From: Holophagales bacterium
GTDB lineage: Bacteria > Acidobacteriota > Thermoanaerobaculia > Multivoradales > Multivoraceae
Reading direction: 5' to 3'
Assembly: GCA_009843505.1 (NCBI GenBank)
Contig: VYDI01000027.1
Span: 13,208-77,207, forward strand
Length of the DNA: 64,000 nucleotides
Translations under genes and position numbers: made by a program
Shown: in pieces, positions 8,393 through 15,819 of the stretch
Layout of the letters: each line of letters starts with the position of its first letter
Position numbering within the stretch: position 1 is the stretch's first letter
The notes under the pieces: model-generated
The model's input: the letters and a program-made list of their open reading frames with translations, nothing else
Database searches by the model: none
Told to the model about the DNA's origin: nothing

Positions 8393-10179
8393 CCCAGCCG
8401 ACCGTCGTTCAAGCCGAGGCAACGCGTTTCTCGGACCTGTTCTTCAGCGCGCGTTTCGAGGTGCCGTGGCACCAGCGCTACTACGACTGGAGTCCGAGGG
8501 AGGTAGGCGATCTGCTTGAGGACGTCCAGGAGGCCGTCGACGCGAAGAGCGGCTGCTACTTCCTGGGTGCCGTGATCCTGGCCGGAAACGGTGACGGGGT
8601 CTGGGAGATCAACGACGGCCAGCAGAGGATGGTCACGGTTTCACTCGTCTCCGCCGCTTTCTGCAGGCGGTTCGCTCAGGACGACAGCGACCCTCAACGC
8701 GAGGCGATCGCGCTTAGGTTGCTGTTCGATCTGGAGGCGAACAGGCCTTGCCGTCTGGCGGACGCTGACGAGTACGTGCGTCGCCTCAAGCCTCCGCGGA
8801 ACGACTCGGCAGCCTATAGACAGATGATCCGGGGCCGTACGATCGGGACGAACGGCAAGCTGACCGCGGCGTGGCAGCGGATAGAAGAGTTCGTCGACGG
8901 GCTGGGCCTCCAAGCATCAAGGGACTACTTCGACTATCTGATCCAGCGGCTTGAAGTGGCGTGCCTGCGCCTTCCTCCAGAAGTCGATGCGAATGCCGTT
9001 TACGAGACGATCAACTCCAGGGGCAAGACTCTGGATGATCTGGACCGTCTTCGGAATCACCTCTACTCCTACTTCGGCGGAAACAGCGACCAGGAGGGAA
9101 AGGAGGCGATCCACGAGCATCTTGAGCGTGTTCGCACCCTCTTCCCGAGGGGCAATCTCGCTGGGGAGTACCTCCGCTGCCGTCTTCAGTGCAGGTGGGG
9201 CTTTCTGAGAGGCAGCCACTTCTATCGCGACGCCCGAAGAAAACTGGCGGATCGCTGCCGTTCCCTGACGACGGAAGCTGGCGAGCGAGGGGGCGACCCG
9301 GCGCGGTACGTGTCAGGCCTCGTTGAGGACCTTTGCTCGCCGGCGGCTGCGGAACTCTTTCGCATGATGACGGCCACGAATCCCGACCCGGGTTTCGTGA
9401 GCTTGTTCGACGCGGCGGCGGGTGCTGCAACTTCATCGCGGAGTCTCTCCGTGCTGCTGAGGGAACTCCGCGGCTACAAGGTCACCCACCCGCTGGTGTT
9501 CGCCTTGCTGGACAGGTTTGTTCGCGAGACCGATGGTCGACGTCGCCGCCGGATCGCTACGGCCGTGATGACGAACCTGCAGCGGTTGTCGGCCTTCGTG
9601 CTCAGGACAGCTTTCGTGCGGCAGCGCTTCGCCCCGTCGGAGTTCGAAAAGAAGTTCGCCGACTACGCTCGGGACATCGTCGCGGCCACCGACGTAGCTG
9701 ACCTTGCTTTCGCGGAGTTTCTCGACGGTTGCGACGGATGGGGCGTACTGGAAGACGCGCACTTCATCCGGGCACTCAGGAACACTCGAATGAAGAGAGG
9801 ACGCATGGCACGCCAGTTGCTCAGCGGCGTGAACCGGGCAGAACAGGACGACTCCCCGCTGCTCAACGAGGACAAGACCACCCTTGAGCATGTCCTGCCG
9901 TCGGCGGCCCAGCACTGGCCTACATGGAACGGCTTTCGGGACGTGGACTGCACCGAATGGGTGGACCGGGTCGGCAATCTGACGCTCATGGGGCCGACGG
10001 ACAACCGGGCGGGCACCAACTTCAACCGCTCTTTCCGGGACAAGATCGGCAGCTACAAGCGGAGCAGCGTCGCTATCACTCGAGCGCTATCCGAGCACTC
10101 TGAGTGGACACCCGCGGCGGTCGAGGAGCGGCAGAACGAGATCGCCAGGCAAGCGGCTGCAGTGTGGGCGTTCCCCTAG
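8389..10179 (+). CDS. DUF262 + DUF1524 (HNH) nuclease, SspE/GmrSD-like
   Basis: 596 residues, start ATG 8389 overlapping the dndC stop (ATGA). The N-terminal DUF262 domain shows QRYYDW (29-34), YFLGAVIL and the NTPase motif DGQQR (76-80). The C-terminal DUF1524 HNH-like domain shows LEHVLP with catalytic His501, then RVGNLTLMGPTDN and a terminal NFNRSFRDK. This two-domain layout matches SspE, the effector that senses phosphorothioate DNA and nicks invading DNA, and GmrSD type IV enzymes that cut modified DNA. In this operon it is the likely restriction arm. Whether it is stimulated by, or cleaves, modified DNA cannot be read from sequence. Confidence 0.85.
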   Translation: MTQPTVVQAEATRFSDLFFSARFEVPWHQRYYDWSPREVGDLLEDVQEAVDAKSGCYFLGAVILAGNGDGVWEINDGQQRMVTVSLVSAAFCRRFAQDDSDPQREAIALRLLFDLEANRPCRLADADEYVRRLKPPRNDSAAYRQMIRGRTIGTNGKLTAAWQRIEEFVDGLGLQASRDYFDYLIQRLEVACLRLPPEVDANAVYETINSRGKTLDDLDRLRNHLYSYFGGNSDQEGKEAIHEHLERVRTLFPRGNLAGEYLRCRLQCRWGFLRGSHFYRDARRKLADRCRSLTTEAGERGGDPARYVSGLVEDLCSPAAAELFRMMTATNPDPGFVSLFDAAAGAATSSRSLSVLLRELRGYKVTHPLVFALLDRFVRETDGRRRRRIATAVMTNLQRLSAFVLRTAFVRQRFAPSEFEKKFADYARDIVAATDVADLAFAEFLDGCDGWGVLEDAHFIRALRNTRMKRGRMARQLLSGVNRAEQDDSPLLNEDKTTLEHVLPSAAQHWPTWNGFRDVDCTEWVDRVGNLTLMGPTDNRAGTNFNRSFRDKIGSYKRSSVAITRALSEHSEWTPAAVEERQNEIARQAAAVWAFP

Positions 10180-10202
10180 ACTCCGAGGCGGAACCCGGTG
10201 CG

Positions 10203-11588
10203 ATGGCTCTTCGCCGGATGGCGGAGGATGAGCTTGGAGTGCCTTCAAGGCTGCGCGACTATCAATGGGAGGGGGTGGCCTTCCTCTATCGCACGCCGGG
10301 TGCTCTGTTGGCCGACGAGATGGGCCTAGGCAAGACTGTACAGGCTGCCGTCGCTCTTGCTCTGCTGTTGAGAAGGGACAGCGGGATTCGCCGGGTACTG
10401 ATCGTGGCGCCGGCGTCGTTGACGACGAACTGGCTGCGGGAGATCAACGTTTGGGCGCCCTCCCTGACTGCACGGCGGGTGCAGGGACGAGCGAGTGACC
10501 GCGAGGCGTACTACCTGCTTCCGATCCCGGTTCTGATCGCGTCGTATGAGCAGATCCGCCAAGACGGACTCGACCGTATCCCGTCGGGCACGTTTGACCT
10601 CGTCGTGCTGGACGAGGCGCAGAGGATCAAGAACCGCAACTCGGCAACGGCCTTGGCCTGCCTTCTGCTTCCGCGGACTCGCGCGTGGGCGCTGTCGGCT
10701 ACGCCACTGGAGAACGACGAGGCGGAGTTGCGGACGCTACTGGAGTTTCTGAAGTCTGAGGGCCCAGTCCGGAGGGTGCATGGCGGGGAGCTCTCAAGGG
10801 ACTTGGACAGGCTGATGCTCAGACGCCGAAAGACCGCGGTGCGCGCGGAATTGCCCCCGGTATTGATCCAGGACCTCCCGATGGACCTGTCGGCGGAGCA
10901 GCGGGCCGAGTACGACGAACTCTGGACGACGCGCAGCGGTCTCGTGCGGCAGCACCGGGAGGACGGCGAAGACACTGCGGCTTTGCTTGGGCTCCTCACG
11001 CGACTGAAGCTGAGATGCAACTTCGACTCCTCGATGAGCGTCTCGTCCAAGCTGGATGCCCTGCGCGTGTTGTGCGACGCGGCGGGTCCTTCGGCGCGGC
11101 TGCTCGTCTTCTCCCAGTTCGTCAAGACGCTGGAAGCGATCTCGGTTCGACTTGACCTGGCGACGGGCCTGGTCACGGGTTCGATGCCGCTCGCGGAGCG
11201 CGAGGCGGCGATGGACCGCTTCAGGAGAGGGAGGGCGCCTCGCGTTCTGCTCGTTTCGCTGCGTGCGGGCGGCGTCGGTCTCAACCTGGGAGAGGCGTCC
11301 CATGTGGTGCTCTTCGACCGATGGTGGAATCCGGCGGTTGAGATGCAGGCGATCTTCCGCGCCCACCGTTTCGAGCGAGAGGAGCCCCTTCATGTGATCC
11401 GGTTCCTCGTGCAGGACTCGATCGAGGAGCGGATCGCGTCGATCCTCGAACAGAAGGCGCGTCTCTTCGAGGACGTGGTCGAGTCGTCGGGAATGGCCGG
11501 GAAGGCGTTCACGAAGCAGGAACTGATGAGTATCCTCGGCCTTTCGGCCGGCGATCTTACGCCGGCCTTGGACGAATCTGGAGAATGA
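10203..11588 (+). CDS. Compact SNF2-family helicase/translocase
   Basis: 461 residues from ATG 10203; an in-frame GTG at 10164 is an alternative that would overlap the upstream gene. All SNF2 motor motifs are present: LRDYQWEGVAFL, Walker A DEMGLGKT (38-45), DEAQ box (137-140), SATP (165-168), and in the second RecA lobe LLVFSQF, VLLVSLRAGGVGLNL and QAIFRAHRFER. The HRFER replaces the usual HRIGQ. There is no extra DNA-recognition domain, so partners probably provide targeting. SNF2 ATPases translocate on duplex DNA and occur in several modification and defence operons (Dpd, DISARM). The gene lies 23 bases after the nuclease gene and overlaps the ParB gene (ATGA). Confidence 0.88.
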   Translation: MALRRMAEDELGVPSRLRDYQWEGVAFLYRTPGALLADEMGLGKTVQAAVALALLLRRDSGIRRVLIVAPASLTTNWLREINVWAPSLTARRVQGRASDREAYYLLPIPVLIASYEQIRQDGLDRIPSGTFDLVVLDEAQRIKNRNSATALACLLLPRTRAWALSATPLENDEAELRTLLEFLKSEGPVRRVHGGELSRDLDRLMLRRRKTAVRAELPPVLIQDLPMDLSAEQRAEYDELWTTRSGLVRQHREDGEDTAALLGLLTRLKLRCNFDSSMSVSSKLDALRVLCDAAGPSARLLVFSQFVKTLEAISVRLDLATGLVTGSMPLAEREAAMDRFRRGRAPRVLLVSLRAGGVGLNLGEASHVVLFDRWWNPAVEMQAIFRAHRFEREEPLHVIRFLVQDSIEERIASILEQKARLFEDVVESSGMAGKAFTKQELMSILGLSAGDLTPALDESGE

Positions 11589-12415
11589 GCATGGCGAAGA
11601 TAGTGCAGTACAGGGATGTGCCGTTGGACGATCTGACCATCGGCAAGGCACAAGCGCGGACGTCGCCTTCCATGGCAGACGTCGATGAGTTGGCGAGCAG
11701 CATCGAGAAGCTCGGTCTCCTACAGCCCATTGTGGTGTGTGAGGCCGTGGAAGCCGGGCGATGGGAGATCCTGACGGGACAGCGACGATTCCTCGCCCAC
11801 AGGCGGCTCGGCCGGGAGTCAATCCCTGCTGCGATCTTGGACGAGCGTGTTCCCGAGGCCCAGGCCAAGGCCATCTCGATCACGGAGAATCTGATCCGGC
11901 GAAAGCTGTCGGGTAGGGAGCTGGTCGATGGAATCACCCATCTGTACAACCACTACGGTTCCCAGAAGGCTGTGGTGGAGGCTACCGGCCTCTCGGCGGA
12001 GAACGTGCGCAGCCACATCAAGTACCCGAGACTCAAGCCGGAGCTGAAGGAACTCGTCGACGATGGTGCGGTGGACGTGAAGGTCGCGCTGAAGGCGCAG
12101 GACGCGTCGGCCGGGCCGGACGGACAACCGGTTGTCGCCGATGCCGTGAAGCTGGCTCGGGCGATGGGGGATATGTCGGGCGTTCAGCAGAAGAAGCTGA
12201 CGAAGGTGCGCGAACGAGTCCCTGAAGGGAGCGTCGACGAGTTGATCGAGCGGGCGAAGAGCGCTGACCGGGTGACTCAGGTCAACGCCACCGTGACAAT
12301 GGACGTCCATGCTGCGCTTCGCCGCGTGGCTGTGGACGAGGGGATGAACCAGGACGAGACTGCGGCCATGCTTATCGAGGAAGCGCTGACGGAGCGTGGC
12401 GCCCTTGGTTCATAG
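11585..12415 (+). CDS. ParB/Srx-domain protein with C-terminal ribbon-helix-helix
   Basis: 276 residues, start ATG 11585 overlapping the SNF2 stop. An N-terminal ParB/sulfiredoxin-fold domain has VDELASSIEKLGLLQPIVV, the nucleotide-binding loop TGQRRFLAHR (64-73; GERRxRA in chromosomal ParB) and ENLIRR (101-106). A central HTH lies around 124-147 (GSQKAVVEATGLSAENVRSH). The last 50 residues (VTMDVHAALRRVAVDEGMNQ and on) resemble a CopG-like ribbon-helix-helix. There is no ParA, and the gene sits inside a sulfur-modification operon. ParB-fold proteins pair with DndC-like enzymes elsewhere (IbrAB), so a DNA-clamp or site-selection role is more likely than plasmid partition. Confidence 0.82.
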   Translation: MSMAKIVQYRDVPLDDLTIGKAQARTSPSMADVDELASSIEKLGLLQPIVVCEAVEAGRWEILTGQRRFLAHRRLGRESIPAAILDERVPEAQAKAISITENLIRRKLSGRELVDGITHLYNHYGSQKAVVEATGLSAENVRSHIKYPRLKPELKELVDDGAVDVKVALKAQDASAGPDGQPVVADAVKLARAMGDMSGVQQKKLTKVRERVPEGSVDELIERAKSADRVTQVNATVTMDVHAALRRVAVDEGMNQDETAAMLIEEALTERGALGS

Positions 12416-13136
12416 CGTGTGGCGTGGACTGAGCGCCGACGAACTCGCACGCCTTCGGATGTCTGTCGGCTACGGGCGACATCAACGCGGTAGGCCCCTG
12501 TACCCGGTCGAGTGTGGACGGCTGTTCAGGCGAGCTGAGCGGGACGGTGCGAGCCGAGCAGAGACTGCCAGGGAAGTGCGTCTCGACGCATCGGGTGTCG
12601 GCCGCTTCCTCCGATTGCTGGACCTTCCGCCGGAGGTTCAGGACTGGGTGGACTGGGGACGGGGAGATTTTGTCGGCTTTTCGTCCGCCTCCGAGTTGGT
12701 CCGTCTCAGGGATCATGAGGAGCAGCGGCTCGTCGCGGACGCGATCCTCTCCGATCGTCTGACGAGCAAGGAGGTGCGACAGGTCGTGCAGCTCCGCGAC
12801 CGCTCCGGCCGTGCGGTTCCTGACTGCATCAGGGAAGTCGTGGGAATGCGCCCGGTAGTGGAAAGGCGCTTTGTGTTCATGGGCGCCATCGCGGACGAGG
12901 ACATGGTGGCCGCTCTCGGAAACCTGGCGCAGTCCGAACGCGACAAGATCCTGGCTGGTGGAATCGATGCTGTTGGCCTCCGCGGCGCGTCAGGACGGCT
13001 TGGCACGCGGATTTTCACGTTGGTAGGAGGCGAGGACTTCGGCGAATCGATGGCTCACGTGGGCCGCGGGACCATAGAAGGGCTGGTTCGGGACCATCTC
13101 CAGGAGAGCATCGAGAGTGGTTCCAGCGCAGGTTGA
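12396..13136 (+). CDS. ParB-type HTH DNA-binding protein lacking the ParB catalytic domain
   Basis: 246 residues from GTG 12396, overlapping the upstream stop by 20 bases; no better start fits. Residues about 36-125 match the central HTH/KorB-like region of ParB: LFRRAERDGASRAETAREV, then SGVGRFLRLLDLPPEVQDWV, then a segment ending LTSKEVRQVV. No GERR/GQRR loop is present, so it is an HTH-only relative. The C-terminal 110 residues are unrecognised. Together with the preceding gene it looks like a ParB function divided over two polypeptides. Assigned to the island operon by overlap on both sides. Confidence 0.65.
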   Translation: MAPLVHSVWRGLSADELARLRMSVGYGRHQRGRPLYPVECGRLFRRAERDGASRAETAREVRLDASGVGRFLRLLDLPPEVQDWVDWGRGDFVGFSSASELVRLRDHEEQRLVADAILSDRLTSKEVRQVVQLRDRSGRAVPDCIREVVGMRPVVERRFVFMGAIADEDMVAALGNLAQSERDKILAGGIDAVGLRGASGRLGTRIFTLVGGEDFGESMAHVGRGTIEGLVRDHLQESIESGSSAG

Positions 13137-14151
13137 TGTCCTTGCCACGGGCGCGGTGCGTCTTGGGCAAGCGGTAGTTTGCGACGGATTCGCGGAGAAC
13201 TGTCCGTGGCGCGTTCAGACCCATGTGCACGACGATCACATGGCCGACTTTGGTCGGAGCAAGGGGCTTCAGGATCTGGTGATGAGTCCGGAGACCTACG
13301 CGCTCCTTGTCGATGATCTTGATGCCGATCTGGAGTACAGGTCCAACTTACACCGGCTGAACAGAGGCGAGAGACGAGTGCTCGAGGACGGTTCGCGGCT
13401 AGTTCTGTTGCCGTCCAACCACATGCTCGGCGCCTCCCAGGTGGCCCTGGAACTCCCAGATGGTCGGCGGCTCGGTTACTCCGGGGACTTCGGCTGGCCC
13501 CTTGAGGACGTGATCCAGGTTGACGAACTGGTTGTCGACAGCACCTACGGTAGCCCCAGGAGCGTTCGCAAGTACACGCAAGCCGAGGCGGAAGCCTGCT
13601 TGTTCGTGCTGGTGTGCGAGCGATTGCGACTAGGACCAGTGCATATCCGGGCGCATCGGGGCACGATAGAGCGTGCGTTGACGGTGCTCTGCGGCGGCGT
13701 TGGAGCACCGATTCTCGCAAGCCGGCGGCTCATCCGGGAAGTCGACGTCTATCGGCGATTCGGCTTGACGACCTGCGATGTGATCACGCTTGACTCGGAC
13801 GACGGTCAAGCCGCGTTGAGGCAACGATCGTACGTGAGGCTCTACTCGAAAGGAGACGTAACCGGTAACGAACCGATGGTTGGAACGAGCATCGCTTGCA
13901 GCGCTTTCATGTCGGGACGCGATGGTCACGAGGATCCGCTGACGATGTACTCCGATAGCAGCTACTGTGTTGCTTTGTCGAACCATGCTGACTTCGAGGA
14001 GACGCTCTCGTACGTCAGGGCGACGGGGGCCAAACGTGTCGTGACAGACAACACTCGGAACCATGGGCTAGAATTGGCGCTCGCCATCAAGGATCGCATC
14101 GCAGGCGTCCACGCAGGGCCGTCCACTAACAGGCCTGGTCCGCGCTGGTAG
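13117..14151 (+). CDS. MBL-fold metallo-hydrolase, CPSF/Exo (COG1236)-like
   Basis: 344 residues from GTG 13117, overlapping the upstream gene by 20 bases. The metal-binding motif is THVHDDH (His36, His38, Asp40, His41). Further ligand-type motifs are SNHMLGASQ, GYSGDFGWP and a C-terminal SNHADFEETLSYV, the order seen in beta-CASP/COG1236 exonuclease-like proteins. In those proteins the chain usually ends with a VHG-type His; here the equivalent is VVTDNTR, so the last ligand may be lost. Likely a nuclease or phosphodiesterase acting on DNA or RNA for the operon. It is the last gene, followed by a stem-loop at 14245. Confidence 0.82.
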   Translation: MVPAQVDVLATGAVRLGQAVVCDGFAENCPWRVQTHVHDDHMADFGRSKGLQDLVMSPETYALLVDDLDADLEYRSNLHRLNRGERRVLEDGSRLVLLPSNHMLGASQVALELPDGRRLGYSGDFGWPLEDVIQVDELVVDSTYGSPRSVRKYTQAEAEACLFVLVCERLRLGPVHIRAHRGTIERALTVLCGGVGAPILASRRLIREVDVYRRFGLTTCDVITLDSDDGQAALRQRSYVRLYSKGDVTGNEPMVGTSIACSAFMSGRDGHEDPLTMYSDSSYCVALSNHADFEETLSYVRATGAKRVVTDNTRNHGLELALAIKDRIAGVHAGPSTNRPGPRW

Positions 14152-14244
14152 TTGCGGTTTCGACCCGCATGCAGGCCCTGGAACGGCACTGCCGACTCTG
14201 GGAGTGACCTGCCCTTCCAAACGATGGCTGGTCAGGATCCGCCA

Positions 14245-14261
14245 GGGCTGCTACGCAGCCC
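14245..14261. terminator. Stem-loop between convergent genes, candidate bidirectional terminator
   Basis: GGGCTGC TAC GCAGCCC is a perfect 7-bp stem with a three-base loop, lying between the convergent ends of the MBL gene (14151) and the repeat protein gene (14267). On the plus strand it is followed by CTTCCTTAC, only weakly T-rich. Inferred from position and structure. Confidence 0.45.
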
Positions 14262-14266
14262 CTTCC

Positions 14267-15175
14267 TTACTCTCTCGGTCTTGACGCGGCGCGACGAACG
14301 TCGGCGTGGGCGTCCCGGGCGAGCGTAGCCAACGCGTCGCTAGGAGTGTTGGGGTTCAAGGCGACAGCTTGCCGTACCCATTCGGACTCATCCTCGACCA
14401 GCCTAGTCAGTGAGTCGGGAGGTAGTTTAGGGTTCCGGGCTGTCACCGCCCGCACCCATCTATCGGTGTCTTGGGCCAGAATCGTCAGCACGGAAACAGG
14501 CGTTCTCGTGTTCTGGGTGATGGCACCACGTACATTGGCCCTCGCGTCGTTAGCCAAGACAGCGAGCACTTCGGGCGGCAGGTTTGGATTCCGCGCCGCT
14601 ATGGCTACGGCCCAGTCGTCGTCTCCTTTGACTAGCTTGTGAAGCACTTCAGGCGGCGTCTGCGGGTTCGAGGCGAGGACCTCGGGAGCGATGGTTGGCT
14701 GATCGGTGCCGTGCTCGACGAAGGCGTGGCTGTCGGCCTCCGCGTTCAGCCTCTTCCGTGCGTAGACACTGACGAGGAGGTCGTCATCTTGCGCCATCTT
14801 GGCCAGCACGGCGGCAGACGCGTTCGGGTTCCTTGTAAGGACGAAGCGGACCTCCTTCGCGGGATCGCTGGTTAGATCGTCGAGCACGTCCGCGGTGGTT
14901 GTCGGGTTCTGTGCCGCGGATCCGCGCACCTCAAGTTCCTGATCTTGCGCCAGCTCGGCAAGCACGGCAGCCGGAGTGCTCGGATTCAGGGCGACGGCGT
15001 CGCGCACGTACCAGTCTTTGTCTCGCGCTAGATCGGCAAGAAGACCGGGAGGCGTGTTCCCGTTCAAGGCGACACACCTGCGCACCTCGACGTCGTCGTC
15101 CTGAGCCAATTCGACTAGCACGGCTGTCGTGCTCGAATCTAGAGCCTGTAGCGCTCTCTGAGCGGCCGTGGCCAT
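14267..15175 (-). CDS. Leucine-rich-repeat-variant (LRV/HEAT-like) repeat protein
   Basis: 302 residues made of about ten tandem 26-residue units with consensus TPPEVLAxLAxDxxxxVRxxVAxNPN, interrupted in the middle by a degenerate 30-residue spacer. This is the variant leucine-rich repeat architecture, a right-handed helical solenoid expected to bind protein or nucleic acid. No signal peptide, catalytic motif or N-terminal Cys cluster is seen. It runs towards the phosphorothioation-like operon and shares its lower GC, so it may belong to the same island as an accessory or regulatory protein. That link rests on position only. Confidence 0.8.
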   Translation of the reverse strand: MATAAQRALQALDSSTTAVLVELAQDDDVEVRRCVALNGNTPPGLLADLARDKDWYVRDAVALNPSTPAAVLAELAQDQELEVRGSAAQNPTTTADVLDDLTSDPAKEVRFVLTRNPNASAAVLAKMAQDDDLLVSVYARKRLNAEADSHAFVEHGTDQPTIAPEVLASNPQTPPEVLHKLVKGDDDWAVAIAARNPNLPPEVLAVLANDARANVRGAITQNTRTPVSVLTILAQDTDRWVRAVTARNPKLPPDSLTRLVEDESEWVRQAVALNPNTPSDALATLARDAHADVRRAASRPRE

Positions 15176-15446
15176 CTTCGGTGTCTCTTCCTAGGGGGCT
15201 TAGCCTTGGTGACGGTAGAGCCGGGCGGACCGTCCGACGGCGTCAGGAGCAAGGTTCGGCGGATGTGACGGTGTGAGTAGAGACGGTTCTTTCAAGAGCT
15301 GTCAACTTGGGCTTAGGTTCGCCCTAGCCAATTGGATAGAAGAACTGCGATGAGTGCCGTTAGGGCGTTCGTGACAAGAATCAGTATCCACGACGGGCCG
15401 GCACTTGCAGCACGCACTAGTGTACGACGCGGCCAGCTATTGTAGC
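15176..15446. other. 271-base gap without a recognisable gene
   Basis: AT-richer than flanking DNA (for example around 15300-15440). I see no tRNA, repeat or plausible reading frame. It separates the repeat protein gene from a small orphan gene and may be eroded island DNA. Confidence 0.5.
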
Positions 15447-15773
15447 TCAGCGCAGTTTGGCCTTCGGGCGTAATCCTGAACGCGCCAAGCCGTCGGCCAT
15501 GGGGATCGCGATGTGTGTTTCTTGCTGAGACTCATGCGGTGTGGGCCGGGTCCAGACGACGAATTCTCGGAGTTCGAGCTTGGCCTTTGATTCGTAGTCA
15601 ACATCGAGCTCCAAGAGGACGGCGGGGACTACTTCCGGGTCCGAGTCTTCTTCCGAGAGCGCGCTAAGTACGCCGTAGTCGTGGTCGCTGAGTCTGTACT
15701 TGTGCGGTATCATCGAGGCCATTGCGAATTGAAGTCCTTGTAGTGAAATGAGCGATGAGACGAGATCGGTCAA
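15447..15773 (-). CDS. Small hypothetical protein
   Basis: 108 residues from ATG 15773. No recognised domain, signal peptide or membrane span. The sequence is moderately acidic in the middle (SALSEEDSDPEVVPAVLLEL) and basic at the C-terminus. Lower GC than the catabolic operon that follows, consistent with the edge of the island. It reads like a real polypeptide, but nothing independent supports expression. Confidence 0.45.
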   Translation of the reverse strand: MTDLVSSLISLQGLQFAMASMIPHKYRLSDHDYGVLSALSEEDSDPEVVPAVLLELDVDYESKAKLELREFVVWTRPTPHESQQETHIAIPMADGLARSGLRPKAKLR

Positions 15774-15819
15774 CAGTACTCAGTTCGGAGATACTGTAGC
15801 TGTCCGTGAATCGCGTTGT

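Noticed and set aside
11585..12415. Plasmid or chromosome partition locus (ParAB)
   Set aside because: No ParA ATPase, no parS-like inverted repeats seen, and the gene is embedded in a sulfur-modification operon.
5934..14151. Canonical Dnd, Ssp or 7-deazaguanine Dpd system
   Set aside because: DndB/D/E, SspB/C and a TGT-like DpdA are not present in the window, so none of these names fits the whole operon.
14152..14266. tRNA or attachment site at the end of the island
   Set aside because: GGTTTCGACCC at 14156-14166 only resembles a T-arm; no acceptor or anticodon stem can be built around it.
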